Notes: generated by a model from the sequence alone, not told the origin. A DNA stretch of 64,000 nt from Cupriavidus basilensis (GCF_000832305.1 NZ_CP010536.1:4402001-4466000), one strand, 5' to 3'. Counted from the first letter of the stretch, positions 53,557 through 63,936 are shown. Program-made: numbers and translations.

Positions 53557-56500
53557 ATGACCCTGTCCGAGCTTTGTATCCGCCGCCCGGTGATGACGAT
53601 CCTGCTATGCCTGGCAGTGATCGTCACCGGCATCGCGCTCTACCCCACCATCCCGATCGCGGCGTTGCCGTCGTTCAACTCGCCGGTGATCCAGGTCACG
53701 GCCACCTTGCCCGGGGCCAGCCCCGAGACCATGGCGGCCTCGGTGGCGACCCAGCTGGAAAAGCAGTTCGCCACCATTCCCGGCGTGTCGGTGATCAGCT
53801 CGTCGAACACGCTCGGCAACTCCAGCATCACCATCGAGTTCAACAACGACCGCGACATCGACGCCGCGGCCGTGGACGTGCAAGCGGCCCTGTTCCGCGC
53901 GCAGCGCGCGCTGCCGATCGAAATGACGGTGCCGCCGTCGTACCGCAAGGTCAACCCGGCCGATGCGCCGGTGCTGCTGCTGGCGATCAACTCGCCGGCC
54001 ATGAGCCTGGCCGAGCTCAACGCCTTCGGCGACAACCTGATCTCGCCCAGCCTGGCCACCTTGCCAGGCGTGGCGCAGGTGCAGGTGTTCGGGCAAAAGC
54101 GTTTCGCCGTGCGCGTGCGCGCGCACCCGGACGCGCTTGCCGCGCGCGGCCTCACGCTGGATGAGCTGGCCACGGCGCTCAACCGTGCCAACGCCAATAC
54201 ACCGGTCGGCACGCTGGACGGCGCGCGCCAGACGCTCACCATCCAGGCCAACCGCCAGCTTGCCAGCGCCGACGCGTTTCGCAACATCATCGTGGCCAGC
54301 CAGCCCAGCGGCGCGCTGGTGCGGCTGTCTGACGTGGCCGAAGTGGAAGACAGCGTCGAGACCATCAAGACCGGCAGCTGGCTCAACAACGAGCGCTCGA
54401 TCGTGCTGGCCGTGCTGCGCCAGCCGGATGCCAATACGGTGGCGGTGGTGGACGCCATCAAGAACGCGCTGCCGCGCCTGATCCAGCAGATGCCGGATTC
54501 GGTCAACGTGGCGGTGGTCAACGACCGCTCGCAATCGATCCGCGAATCCATCCACGACGTGCAGTTCACGCTGGCGCTGACCGTCGGGCTGGTGGTGATG
54601 GTGATTTTCCTGTTCCTGCGCCGCGCCGCCGCCACGCTGATTCCCACCTTGTCGCTGCCGATCTCGCTGATCGGCACGGTGGCGCTGATGAAGGCCTTCG
54701 GCTACAGCCTGGACAATGTCTCGCTGCTGGCCATCACGCTCGCCGTGGGCTTGGTGGTGGACGACGCCATCGTGATGCTGGAAAACATCGTGCGCCATAT
54801 CGAGGAGGGCGTGCCGCCGCTCAAGGCCGCGCTGGTCGGCTCGCGCGAGATGGGTTTCACCATCCTCTCGATCTCGATCTCGCTGGTGGCGGTGTTCATC
54901 CCCATCTTCTTCATGCCGGGCGTGATCGGCTTGCTGTTCCACGAGTTCGCAGCGGTGGTCTCGCTGGCCATTCTGGTATCGGCGCTGGTGTCGCTCACGC
55001 TGATCCCGATGCTGTGCGCGCGCTTCCTGTCGGCCGAGAACGTGCCGATCGACGAGTCGCAACATGCCTATGGCGACCACGCGGATGCCGGCCACGCGCC
55101 GGCCATCGTACAGAAGCAGACTATCGGGCTGCGCTCCACCCAGTGGTTCGAGAACCTGTTCGAATTCACGCTCCACCGCTATGCGCGCGGGCTTGACTGG
55201 TGCCTGGCGCACCGCAAGTCGGTACTGGCGGTGGCCGGCCTGACCTTCGTGCTGACCGCGGTGCTGTTCGTGATGATCCCCAAGGGCTTCTTCCCGGAAG
55301 AAGACATCGGGCAGATCCAGGTCAATGCCGAAGGCCCGCAGGATATTTCCTTCGACGCCATGGCCGACCGCCTGCGCGATGCGGCAGAGCGCATGCGCAA
55401 GAACCCAGCGGTGCGCAGCATCGTGATCTCGATTGGTGGCGGGCCCTCCCCCGCCATCAACACGGGCCGCATGTTCATCGAGCTCAAGCCGCTGGGCGAG
55501 CGCCCCAAGATGGCCAAGGTGGTGGAGTCTTTGCGCAAGGACGTCTCGGGCATCGCCGGCCTGGCCGTCTACTTCTCGCCGGTGCAGAACCTGCGCCTGG
55601 GCGGGCGCCAGAGCAAGAGCCGCTACCAGTACACGCTGCAAAGCGTGAAGGCCGGCCAGCTGCAGGAGTACTCCGATAAGCTGATGGGCAAGATGCGCGC
55701 CGATACGCTGTTCCGCGATGTCACCAGCGATTCGCAGCAGTCGGGCCTGGAAGCGCAGCTGTCGATTGACCGCGACAAGGCCAACGCGCTGGGCGTGCAG
55801 ATCCAGGACGTGCGCCAGGCGCTGTACTCCGCCTTTGGCGAGCGCCAGGTGTCCACCATCTACACGCCGATCGACAACTACTACGTGATCCTGCAGGCGG
55901 CCGATATCGACCGTGCCGACGAGACCGCGTTCTCCAAGATCTACGTGCGCAGCAAGACCGGGCAGATGGTGCCGATCTCAGCCTTCGCCACTACCGAGCG
56001 CCGGGTCGGGCCGATTGCCGTGAACCACCAGGGCCAGCTACCCTCGGTGACGGTGTCGTTCAACCTCGCGCCGGGCGCGGCGCTGGGCGCGGCCTCCGCC
56101 AAGATCGATGCCTACAAGCAAGAGATCGCCATGCCTGGCTCGATCTTCACGAGCTGGGGCGGCGATGCGGCGGTGTTCCAGTCGTCCCAGGCTACGCAGG
56201 TGCTGCTGCTGGTGGCAGCGCTCGCGGTGATCTACACGCTGCTGGGCGTGCTGTATGAGAGCTACATCCACCCGCTGACCATCCTGGCCGGCCTGCCGTC
56301 CGCAGCCGTTGGCGCGCTGCTGACGCTCTTCCTCTTCGACGTGGAGCTGTCGCTGATCGCCACCATCGGCGTGCTGATGCTGATCGGGATCGTCAAGAAA
56401 AACGCCATCATGATGATCGACTTCGCGCTGGCGGCGCAGCGCGAGCAGGGCATGGCCCCGGCGCGCGCGATCCGGCAGGCCTGCCTGCTGCGCTTCCGCC

Positions 56501-56754
56501 CGATCATGATGACGACCTTCGCCGCCGTGATGGGCGCGTTGCCGCTGGCGCTCGGCCTGGGCGCGGGCGCCGAGCTGCGCCAGCCGCTGGGCCTGGCGGT
56601 GGTGGGCGGCCTGCTGTTCTCGCAGGTGATCACGCTGTTCATCACGCCGGTGATCTATCTGGCGCTCGATCGGTTCTCGGGCACCGGCCCGCTGCAGATC
56701 GACGAGCAAGGCAATCGCCTGCCGGCCCTGGTGGGCGGGGAGGCTGCGCACTGA
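53557..56754 (+). CDS. RND multidrug efflux permease
   Basis: 1065 residues, twelve membrane helices and two large periplasmic loops. The proton-relay acidic pair is in helix 4: GLVVDDAIVMLENI, Asp402 and Asp403. Family blocks PGASPETMAASVATQLEK near the N-terminus and the GIVKKNAIMMIDFA region in the C-terminal half are present. A hydrophilic His/Asp-rich insertion (YGDHADAGHAP) lies near residues 505-520 in the central cytoplasmic loop. It is most like MdtB/MdtC- or MexF/AcrB-type pumps; substrates unknown. Ends with a strong terminator. Confidence 0.95.
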   Translation: MTLSELCIRRPVMTILLCLAVIVTGIALYPTIPIAALPSFNSPVIQVTATLPGASPETMAASVATQLEKQFATIPGVSVISSSNTLGNSSITIEFNNDRDIDAAAVDVQAALFRAQRALPIEMTVPPSYRKVNPADAPVLLLAINSPAMSLAELNAFGDNLISPSLATLPGVAQVQVFGQKRFAVRVRAHPDALAARGLTLDELATALNRANANTPVGTLDGARQTLTIQANRQLASADAFRNIIVASQPSGALVRLSDVAEVEDSVETIKTGSWLNNERSIVLAVLRQPDANTVAVVDAIKNALPRLIQQMPDSVNVAVVNDRSQSIRESIHDVQFTLALTVGLVVMVIFLFLRRAAATLIPTLSLPISLIGTVALMKAFGYSLDNVSLLAITLAVGLVVDDAIVMLENIVRHIEEGVPPLKAALVGSREMGFTILSISISLVAVFIPIFFMPGVIGLLFHEFAAVVSLAILVSALVSLTLIPMLCARFLSAENVPIDESQHAYGDHADAGHAPAIVQKQTIGLRSTQWFENLFEFTLHRYARGLDWCLAHRKSVLAVAGLTFVLTAVLFVMIPKGFFPEEDIGQIQVNAEGPQDISFDAMADRLRDAAERMRKNPAVRSIVISIGGGPSPAINTGRMFIELKPLGERPKMAKVVESLRKDVSGIAGLAVYFSPVQNLRLGGRQSKSRYQYTLQSVKAGQLQEYSDKLMGKMRADTLFRDVTSDSQQSGLEAQLSIDRDKANALGVQIQDVRQALYSAFGERQVSTIYTPIDNYYVILQAADIDRADETAFSKIYVRSKTGQMVPISAFATTERRVGPIAVNHQGQLPSVTVSFNLAPGAALGAASAKIDAYKQEIAMPGSIFTSWGGDAAVFQSSQATQVLLLVAALAVIYTLLGVLYESYIHPLTILAGLPSAAVGALLTLFLFDVELSLIATIGVLMLIGIVKKNAIMMIDFALAAQREQGMAPARAIRQACLLRFRPIMMTTFAAVMGALPLALGLGAGAELRQPLGLAVVGGLLFSQVITLFITPVIYLALDRFSGTGPLQIDEQGNRLPALVGGEAAH

Positions 56755-56786
56755 GCGTGCTGCCGTAGCCAATCGCGACGCCTCGG

Positions 56787-56820
56787 GGGCGGTGCCGGAT
56801 CGGTTGGCACCGCCCTTTTT
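56787..56820 (+). terminator. Terminator of the RND operon
   Basis: GGGCGGTGCC (56787-56796) and GGCACCGCCC (56806-56815), 10-bp perfect stem, followed by five T. Confidence 0.9.
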
Positions 56821-56926
56821 GTTTCGGCATCGTTCCGGCTTCGTTGCCGCATTGCCACTAATCGCGGCGCTTTGTACGCAGGCGCATGGATTGTGGTGAT
56901 CCATGCTTTACAAATGGTTACTTATT

Positions 56927-56945
56927 GATAATAATTCGCATTCTC
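56927..56945. promoter_or_regulatory. Fur-box-like sequence
   Basis: GATAATAATTCGCATTCTC matches most positions of the 19-bp Fur consensus (GATAATGATAATCATTATC). It lies in an AT-rich island 102 bp before the TonB-receptor start, directly where a promoter is expected, and suggests repression by iron. Confidence 0.78.
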
Positions 56946-57046
56946 AATAATGCGTGGCCGGGTTCGCCGAGCCACGCCTGACCACGCGAGCGAGCCACAG
57001 TTTTCGCACTAGCCAGCCAGCGTTCCGCTTTCTTTGGGGAAATTCC

Positions 57047-59332
57047 ATGAAACGCCGCTGTCTGGCGCGCTTGCGCGCCTCTGCCTCTATCCGGGCCACG
57101 CCCATCGCCGCCGTTTGCGCTGCCCTTGGCGGCCCCGTCCTGGCTGCCGAGCCGGCCGCCGATCCGGCCCGCCACTTAAGCGAGGTGGTGGTCACCGCCA
57201 CTCGCACCGAGGAGCGCGCCGACGCCGTCGCCTCCACCATCACCGCCATCGACGCCAGCCGGATCGAACGCGCCCAGCCCGCTGACGAGGCCGCCCTGTT
57301 CGCCGATGAGCCCGATATCGACGTGCCCCGTGACCGCCGCCGCTTTGGCGCCGGCAGCATCAATATCCGCGGCATCGAAGACAACCGTGTGCTGCTGATG
57401 GTCGACGGCGTGCGCCTGCCCGACTACTACAACGGCGGCGGCCCATCCAACCTGTCCAGCGCCACGCGCGACGCGCCCGAGTTCTCTTTCCTCAAGCGGG
57501 TCGAGGTGCTGCGCGGGCCGGCTTCCAGCCTGTACGGCTCGGACGCCATCGGCGGCGTGGTGTCGTACGTCACCAAGAATCCCGAGGACATCATGCGCGG
57601 GCGCGCGGTGGGAGGCGAAGCCGGCCTGTCGTGGAACGGCATCGACCGCAGCTTCGGCCAGACCGCGGGCGTGGCCGGCGGCAACGAGACCATCAAGGGC
57701 TTGTTCATGTACGCGCACCGCAAGGGGCACGAAGTGCGGAGCATGGGTGGCAACGACACCACGTCGACCGGCCGCACCAAGGCCAATCCGCAGAACAGCG
57801 AGACCAACGCCTGGCTCGGCAAGATCGTGCTCGACCCCGCCGCGGGCCATCGCTTCAAGCTGACTTACGAGCATCGCGACAACGACACCTTCACCGATAT
57901 CCGCCGGCTATCCACCGCGCTGCCGCGCGTGACCTCCGCCAACGGCACCGAGGACCTGTCGCGCAACCGCGTCAGCCTGGACTACGAATGGAAGCCGGCC
58001 AGCCGCGTCATCGATCGCCTGAGCGCGGCGGTGTTCTACCAGGAGAGCGAGTCCAACACCGTGACCAACCAGGTACGCAGCCGCACCAGTTCGGGTTGCT
58101 CGGGCTCCACCGCGGGCACCAGCCTGTGTGACGTCAACCTGCTGTTCGGTTTTCGCCAGCAGCAGACCGGCTTCAACGTGCAGGCCGACAAATCGTTCAA
58201 CACCGGCGTCGTTGGCCACCGCCTGATCACCGGCGTGGACTTCCTGCGTACCCAGACCAGCGAGATGCGCGACGGCACCACCTACAACCGCACCACCGGC
58301 GTGGTGTCCAAATCGCTGGCCGGCGACAACTTCCCGATCCACGATTTTCCCAAGGGCGAAGCGCGCCAGACCGGCATCTTCGTGCAGGACGAACTGCAGT
58401 TCGCCGGCGGCCGCTTCACGCTCACGCCGGGCCTGCGCTTTGACCACTACTCGCTCGGCCCGGACGACGACAAGCTCTACAACAGCGTGGCTTCCAAGCC
58501 CGCCACCAGCAAGAGCGATTCGGCGCTGTCGCCCAAGCTCTCCGCGCTGTGGCAAGCCACCGACCGCATCAACCTGTGGGCCCAGTACGTATTCGGATAC
58601 CGCGCGCCCAACTACCAGGAGATCAACGGCAGCTTCCGCAACACCATCCAGGGCTACGGCGCCGCGCCCAATGGCGACCTGAACCCGGAGAAGAGCCGCT
58701 CGTTCGAAATCGGCGCGCGCTATACGGATGAGCGCGTGCAGACCAGCGTCGCGGTGTTCGACAACCGCTACAAGGACTTCATCGAGCAAGTCGCGCTGCG
58801 CTGCCCGTCGGACCCCGCTTGCCTTGCCGGCCTGCGCGCGACGTACCAGTACCGCAACCAGAGCAGCGTGCGCATCTACGGCGCCGAGTGGCGCGGCAGC
58901 TACCGCTTCCTGCCGCAATGGCGCGTGGACAGCGCCGTGGCCTACGCGCACGGCAACAACGAGCAGACCGGCCAGCCCCTCAACAGCGTCTCGCCGCTGC
59001 GCGCCAGCGCCGCGCTGACGTGGGAGCGCGGCAGCAGCAGCCAGGGCCAGGGCGCAAGCCTGCGCTGGCGCGGCGCGCGCGCCGTGACGCGCACCGACGA
59101 CACTTCCTTCGCCTACTTCAAGCCGGGCGGCTATGGCGTGGCCGATATCCAGGGCTGGTGGCGCTTTAACCGCTACGCCAGCCTGGTGCTGTCGGTGAAC
59201 AACGTGTTCGACAAGAAGTACTGGCTGTGGGGCGATGTGCGCCAAGGCAGCGTGGCCGCCAGCGAGCCGGGCCTGGACTTCTATACGCAGCCGGGACGTA
59301 CCTTTGCCGCCAGCGTGAAGCTGTCGTTCTGA
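57047..59332 (+). CDS. TonB-dependent receptor, haem/haemoglobin type
   Basis: 761 residues. Signal peptide 1-33, TonB box near SEVVVTATR (46-54), plug domain with INIRGIEDNRVLLMVDGVRLPDYYN, then a 22-strand barrel ending in Phe (SVKLSF). The plug and the barrel blocks YRAPNYQEINGSF and DLNPEKSRSFEIGAR follow the haemoglobin/transferrin/lactoferrin receptor family, whose haem members carry a related FRAP/NPNL region. It imports its ligand across the outer membrane using TonB energy. Fur-box-like sequence upstream. The CobN-like gene follows after 20 bp, so they share a transcript. Exact ligand (haem, another porphyrin, or a corrinoid) is inferred, not proven. Confidence 0.9.
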   Translation: MKRRCLARLRASASIRATPIAAVCAALGGPVLAAEPAADPARHLSEVVVTATRTEERADAVASTITAIDASRIERAQPADEAALFADEPDIDVPRDRRRFGAGSINIRGIEDNRVLLMVDGVRLPDYYNGGGPSNLSSATRDAPEFSFLKRVEVLRGPASSLYGSDAIGGVVSYVTKNPEDIMRGRAVGGEAGLSWNGIDRSFGQTAGVAGGNETIKGLFMYAHRKGHEVRSMGGNDTTSTGRTKANPQNSETNAWLGKIVLDPAAGHRFKLTYEHRDNDTFTDIRRLSTALPRVTSANGTEDLSRNRVSLDYEWKPASRVIDRLSAAVFYQESESNTVTNQVRSRTSSGCSGSTAGTSLCDVNLLFGFRQQQTGFNVQADKSFNTGVVGHRLITGVDFLRTQTSEMRDGTTYNRTTGVVSKSLAGDNFPIHDFPKGEARQTGIFVQDELQFAGGRFTLTPGLRFDHYSLGPDDDKLYNSVASKPATSKSDSALSPKLSALWQATDRINLWAQYVFGYRAPNYQEINGSFRNTIQGYGAAPNGDLNPEKSRSFEIGARYTDERVQTSVAVFDNRYKDFIEQVALRCPSDPACLAGLRATYQYRNQSSVRIYGAEWRGSYRFLPQWRVDSAVAYAHGNNEQTGQPLNSVSPLRASAALTWERGSSSQGQGASLRWRGARAVTRTDDTSFAYFKPGGYGVADIQGWWRFNRYASLVLSVNNVFDKKYWLWGDVRQGSVAASEPGLDFYTQPGRTFAASVKLSF

Positions 59333-59352
59333 CCGGAGGCGAATCGACCGAC

Positions 59353-62300
59353 ATGTCCCCACAAGATAAAACCACGATGCGGATTCTCCGTGCGCTGTGC
59401 CTGCTGTGGATAACCTGGCTGGTGCTCGGCATGCAGCCAGCGTCGGCAGCGCCGCGCATCGCGGTGCTGACCACCTCGCCGGTGCCCGCCGGCAAGTTCG
59501 AGCCGCTGCAGGCCATGGCGCGCGCGCGCGGCATGACGCTGGACGCGCGCTACCTGGAGCGCATGAGCGCGCAGGATATCGCGCCGTTTATCGACGGCGC
59601 CGGCCTGCTGATCCTGGATGCGCCGCGCGACCATATCGTCACCGAGATGCTGGCCAAGCTCGGGCCGCTGTGGACCCATGCGCGCGTGCCGCGCTTGCTG
59701 ATTGCCACTGACCGCTTCGATGCGCACGGCGTGGATAGCGCGCTGGGCGCGAAGCTGCAGGCGTACTACGTCAACGGCGGCCGCGCCAACTTCGACGCGA
59801 TGATGCGCACACTGGCCGCGCAGCAGTTCAAGCTGCATGCGGACAACGCCATTCCCGCGCCGGTTGTTTTCCCCAAGGCCGCCTACTACCACCCGCGGCT
59901 CGCCAGCGTGGTCACCGCATCGCCAGACGACGCGCTCAAGGTGTCCGGCCATGCGGGCGAGCCGGTGATCGGCGTCGCCATCCACCAGGCCTACGTGTCG
60001 GGGCTGGACAGCGCCTTCATCGACGACCTGATCACGCGCATCGAAGCGCGCGGCGCGCGCGCGCTGGTGTTCTACAGCGGCGTAATGGATGCGCACGGCG
60101 TGCTGCGCATGGCCGCGCCCGGCGGCAAGCGCATCGTCGACGTGCTCATCAACGGCCAGATCATGCTCAATGCGGCAGGCCGCAAGGCGGAGTTCGAAAC
60201 GCTCGGCATCCCGGTGCTGCAGGTCATGCCCTATCGCAAGGGCGACGCGCAGGACTGGGAGCGCGACCCGCACGGCATCAGCCTTACCGACACGCCCTTC
60301 TACCTCGTGCAGCCCGAGCTGGCCGGGGTGAGCGATCCCATGCTGGCCGCCGCCACCTCGCACAAGGACGGCAGTATCGTCAGCCTGCCGGCGCAGCTCG
60401 ATGCCGTGGCGGACAAGGCGCTGGCGCTCACGCGCCTGCAGCGCACGCCGAACGCCGACAAGCGCGTGGCGATCCTGTTCTACAACTATCCGGCGGGCGA
60501 GAAGAACCTGTCGGCATCGTTTCTCAACCTGCCGCGCAGCCTGTCGTCCACGCTGGCCGCATTGCATGCGGCCGGCTACCGTACCGACGCTGCCGATGCG
60601 CTCGCGCTGCAGCGCGATCTGGGTGCATTGCTCGCCCCCTTCTATCGCGATGGACAGCTCGCCGCGCTGCTCGACGCGGATCGCGCGGTGTGGATGCCGA
60701 TGGCGCAATACCGCCGCTGGTACGACGCGCAACCTGCGGCGTTTCGCGCCGAGGTCAGCGCGCGCTGGGGCGAACCCGAAGCCTCGTCGATGGCGATCAG
60801 GCGCAACGGCGTGGCCGGCTTCGCCATCCCGCGCCTGCAGCTCGGCAACGTCGCGCTGATGCCGGTGCCGCCACGCGGCGAGCGCGACGAAGCCGCCGAG
60901 AAAGCGCTCTATCACGCCACCAAGACGCCGCTTAACCATTTCTACATGGCGGCCTACCTGTGGGCGCGCGAGGGGCGCGAGGCGCTGGTGCACTACGGCA
61001 CCCACGGCACGCAGGAGTGGACGCCGGGCAAGGAGCGCGGCCTGTCCGTGACCGACCAGCCCTACATGGTGCTCGGCAGCGTGCCGGTGATCTATCCCTA
61101 CATCGTCGATGACGTGGGCGAGGCGCTGCAGGCCAAGCGCCGCGGCCGCGCCACCATCGTCAGCCACCAGACGCCGCCGTTCAAGCCGGCGGGCCTGCAC
61201 ACCGATCTGTCGGCGCTGCACGACCAGTTGCACAACTACCTGCAACAGGACGACGGCGCAGTGAAGGACACGCTGCGCGAGGACATCCTCAAGCGCAGCG
61301 CGCGCATGCACCTGCTCGACGACATGGGCTGGCCGCAAGCCCGTGCGAGCGCGCAGTTTGCCGGATACCTCGATGCGCTGCACACGCATCTGCACGAGCT
61401 AGCCGGTGCGTTGCAGCCCTACGGCCTGCATACGTTCGGCCAGTCGCAGGATCCCGAGCTGCGGCTGTACACGGTGATGGCCATGCTCGGGCAAGCGTGG
61501 CTCAAGCGCGTGTTTCCCGACGAGCCGGAAGAACTGTTCGCGCTCGACTACAAACAGCTCGCGCAATCGGCGCCGTACGCCATGCTGCGCAAGTACGTGA
61601 TCGACGGTGCGCCGCTGGCCAACCTTGCCGACGCCAGACAGCGCGAAGACATGCAGCGTGCCCGCACGCTGTACGCTAGCCTGGATGCCGCGCCGGAGAG
61701 CGAATCCATGCTCACCGCGCTGGCGGGTCGCTACGTGCTGGCGGGCACCGGCGGCGACCCGGTGCGCAATCCCGACGCACTGCCGACCGGGCGCAACCTG
61801 TATGGGTTCGATCCCTCGAAGGTACCGAGCCGCGAAGCGTGGCAGGCCGGCCAGGCCGCGGCCGAGAGCATGATTGCCGACTGGCGCAAGCGCCACGGCA
61901 AATGGCCCGCCAAGCTGGCCTTCTCGCTGTGGAGCGTGGAGACCATGCGCCATCAGGGCATGCTGGAGGCGCAGGCGATGGCCGCCATGGGCATCCGCCC
62001 GAAGTGGGACGGCGGCGCCCGCGTGGTCGGCGTGGAAGCGATTCCCGCCGCCGAGCTCAAGCGGCCGCGCGTGGACGCGGTGCTGTCCGCGACCGGCCTC
62101 TATCGCGATCACTTTCCCAACCTGATCAAGTGGCTGGCCGAAGCGGTCAAGCTCGCCGCCGCGCAGCCCGAGCCCGACAACGCCGTTGCCGCCAGCACGC
62201 GCGCGGTCAGCGCGCGGCTGGCGCAACTCAAGGCTGCGGACATGACCCCGGAGCGCATCGAGTCGCTGGCGCTCACGCGCATCTTCGCCAGCGAGACCGG

Positions 62301-63420
62301 CAACTATGGCACGGGACTGAACGACGCCACGCTGGCCAGCGACAGCTTCGGCAGCGGCAAGGAAGCGGACGCCAAGCTGGCCAAGCTCTATCTCGCGCGC
62401 ATGCAATACGGCTATGGGCCCGACGAGAAGACGTGGGGCGAGAAACTGCCACAACTGAATCTCTACGCGGAGAATCTCAAGGGCGTGGAGGGCGCGCTGC
62501 TGGCGCGCAGCTCCAACCTGTACGGCATGCTGACTACCGACGATCCTTTCCAGTATCTCGGTGGCATCGGCCTGGCCGTGCGCCACCTGACGGGCAAGGC
62601 GCCGGAGCTGCTGATCTCCAACCTGCGCGATGCGAACAGTGCGCGCACGGAAACGGCGGCGTCCTTCCTTGCCACCGAACTGCGCACGCGCTATTTCCAT
62701 CCTGGCTGGATCGAAGGCATGAAGGCCGAAGGCTATGGCGGCGCGCTCAACGTGCTCGATACCGTGAACAATTTCTGGGGCTGGACCGCGGTCGCGCCGG
62801 AGATTGTGCGCGACGACCAGTGGACCGAGTTCGCCGAGGTCTACGTCAAGGATAAGCACAAGCTCGGCCTGGACGCATGGTTCGAGAAGAACGCGCCACA
62901 GGCCCAGGCGCAGGTAATCGAGCGCATGCTGGAAGCCGCGCGCAAGGGCTACTGGAATGCCGATCCCGAGATGCTCAAGACGCTGGCCGACAGGTGGCAG
63001 GCGCTGTCGCAGCGGCACGGTATCCGCAGCGACAACCGCAGCTTCAATCGCTACGTGCAGCAGCGGGCCACGGCGCCCGGCGCCGCGGGCTATGGCACGC
63101 AGGCTCCCGCGGCACCGCCCGCCGGCGCGCCGAAGGCAGCAGCCCCGCAGGCAGCGCCGCGTCCTGCCCGGCAGCAAGCGCAGGCGCAACCCAAGCCGCA
63201 ACCCAAGCCGCAACCCGAGCCCAAGGCACAGCCGCAAACGGTGCCGGTGCAAGGCATGCAACTGGTCGAGAAAAGGCCTCCCGCGGCGGCTCTCGTCCCC
63301 GTGCTGTCGTGGCTTGCCGGCGGCATCGCACTGGCCGGCGCCATGCTGGGCGGCGCCCTCAGCGCGCGCCGCCGCGCTGGCGCCGCGCTTGTCTTCCAAA
63401 AACAATCCGAAACCCGCTGA
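59353..63420 (+). CDS. Exported, membrane-anchored CobN/ChlH-like chelatase (HmuS-like)
   Basis: 1355 residues. The bulk is a CobN/BchH-type large chelatase subunit with the hallmark HYGTHGTQEWTPGKE (His547, His551). Unlike cytoplasmic CobN it begins with a signal peptide (about 1-32, hydrophobic ILRALCLLWITWLVLG) and ends with a Pro/Gln/Lys-rich linker (about 1242-1299) followed by one membrane helix (about 1315-1339) and a short basic tail. The chelatase body should therefore lie in the periplasm, tethered to the inner membrane. Cobaltochelatase partners CobS/CobT (ATP-driven) are not adjacent; a MotA/ExbB-like protein is. This resembles HmuS of Bacteroidetes, for which removal of iron from haem has been proposed. 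Direction of chemistry and metal are inferred. Start at 59353 with GGAGG 13 bases upstream. Confidence 0.85.
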   Translation: MSPQDKTTMRILRALCLLWITWLVLGMQPASAAPRIAVLTTSPVPAGKFEPLQAMARARGMTLDARYLERMSAQDIAPFIDGAGLLILDAPRDHIVTEMLAKLGPLWTHARVPRLLIATDRFDAHGVDSALGAKLQAYYVNGGRANFDAMMRTLAAQQFKLHADNAIPAPVVFPKAAYYHPRLASVVTASPDDALKVSGHAGEPVIGVAIHQAYVSGLDSAFIDDLITRIEARGARALVFYSGVMDAHGVLRMAAPGGKRIVDVLINGQIMLNAAGRKAEFETLGIPVLQVMPYRKGDAQDWERDPHGISLTDTPFYLVQPELAGVSDPMLAAATSHKDGSIVSLPAQLDAVADKALALTRLQRTPNADKRVAILFYNYPAGEKNLSASFLNLPRSLSSTLAALHAAGYRTDAADALALQRDLGALLAPFYRDGQLAALLDADRAVWMPMAQYRRWYDAQPAAFRAEVSARWGEPEASSMAIRRNGVAGFAIPRLQLGNVALMPVPPRGERDEAAEKALYHATKTPLNHFYMAAYLWAREGREALVHYGTHGTQEWTPGKERGLSVTDQPYMVLGSVPVIYPYIVDDVGEALQAKRRGRATIVSHQTPPFKPAGLHTDLSALHDQLHNYLQQDDGAVKDTLREDILKRSARMHLLDDMGWPQARASAQFAGYLDALHTHLHELAGALQPYGLHTFGQSQDPELRLYTVMAMLGQAWLKRVFPDEPEELFALDYKQLAQSAPYAMLRKYVIDGAPLANLADARQREDMQRARTLYASLDAAPESESMLTALAGRYVLAGTGGDPVRNPDALPTGRNLYGFDPSKVPSREAWQAGQAAAESMIADWRKRHGKWPAKLAFSLWSVETMRHQGMLEAQAMAAMGIRPKWDGGARVVGVEAIPAAELKRPRVDAVLSATGLYRDHFPNLIKWLAEAVKLAAAQPEPDNAVAASTRAVSARLAQLKAADMTPERIESLALTRIFASETGNYGTGLNDATLASDSFGSGKEADAKLAKLYLARMQYGYGPDEKTWGEKLPQLNLYAENLKGVEGALLARSSNLYGMLTTDDPFQYLGGIGLAVRHLTGKAPELLISNLRDANSARTETAASFLATELRTRYFHPGWIEGMKAEGYGGALNVLDTVNNFWGWTAVAPEIVRDDQWTEFAEVYVKDKHKLGLDAWFEKNAPQAQAQVIERMLEAARKGYWNADPEMLKTLADRWQALSQRHGIRSDNRSFNRYVQQRATAPGAAGYGTQAPAAPPAGAPKAAAPQAAPRPARQQAQAQPKPQPKPQPEPKAQPQTVPVQGMQLVEKRPPAAALVPVLSWLAGGIALAGAMLGGALSARRRAGAALVFQKQSETR

Positions 63421-63426
63421 GGCATC

Positions 63427-63936
63427 ATGACTCCTACCCTGCTTGAAACCCTGATGTACGACGTCGGCCAGTTGTTCCTGTTTCCGACGCTGGCTCTGAT
63501 CGGGCTGCTGTTCCTGTACGCCTTCTGGGCGCTCGGCGAGTTCGCCACGCAAGGCTGGCAACGCCGCCGTCACGGCATCGAGACAGGGCGCGGCTATGTG
63601 CTGGTGGCGTTCGCCCTGCGCCACCGCATCCAGGACCCGGACACGCTTGACGTCACCGCGCACCGCCTGCTGGAGTGGCCGCGCATTGCCACGCGCGTCG
63701 CGCCGATGCTAGGGCTGGTGGCCACCATGATCCCGATGGGGCCTGCGCTCAAGGGCTTGTCCGGCGGCAACCTCGCCAACGTGGGCGAGAACCTCACCAT
63801 CGCGTTTTCCGCGGTGATTCTCGCGCTGATCGCTGCCAGCATCACCTTCTGGGTGGTCAACGTGCGCCGCCGCTGGCTCGCCGAGGAACTGGTGTGGCTG
63901 GGCAAGCATCAGCCGCAGTGGGAGGTGGACGCATGA
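63427..63936 (+). CDS. MotA/TolQ/ExbB-like proton-channel protein
   Basis: 169 residues. Three predicted membrane helices (about 17-40, 92-112 and 128-150) and the TolQ/ExbB-like block RVAPMLGLVATMIPMGPALKGLSGGN, where the Gly-Leu-x-Gly-Thr region of ExbB is replaced by LGLVATMIPMG. Such proteins use the proton gradient to move a partner in the periplasm. It starts 6 bp after the CobN-like gene, and its TGA overlaps the ATG of the next gene, so this is tight translational coupling. Corresponds in position and type to HmuU of Bacteroidetes haem operons. Confidence 0.85.
   Translation: MTPTLLETLMYDVGQLFLFPTLALIGLLFLYAFWALGEFATQGWQRRRHGIETGRGYVLVAFALRHRIQDPDTLDVTAHRLLEWPRIATRVAPMLGLVATMIPMGPALKGLSGGNLANVGENLTIAFSAVILALIAASITFWVVNVRRRWLAEELVWLGKHQPQWEVDA

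Noticed and set aside
59405..59413. Perfect DnaA box in the CobN-like signal-peptide region
   Set aside because: Isolated, explained by Leu-Trp-Ile-Thr codons.
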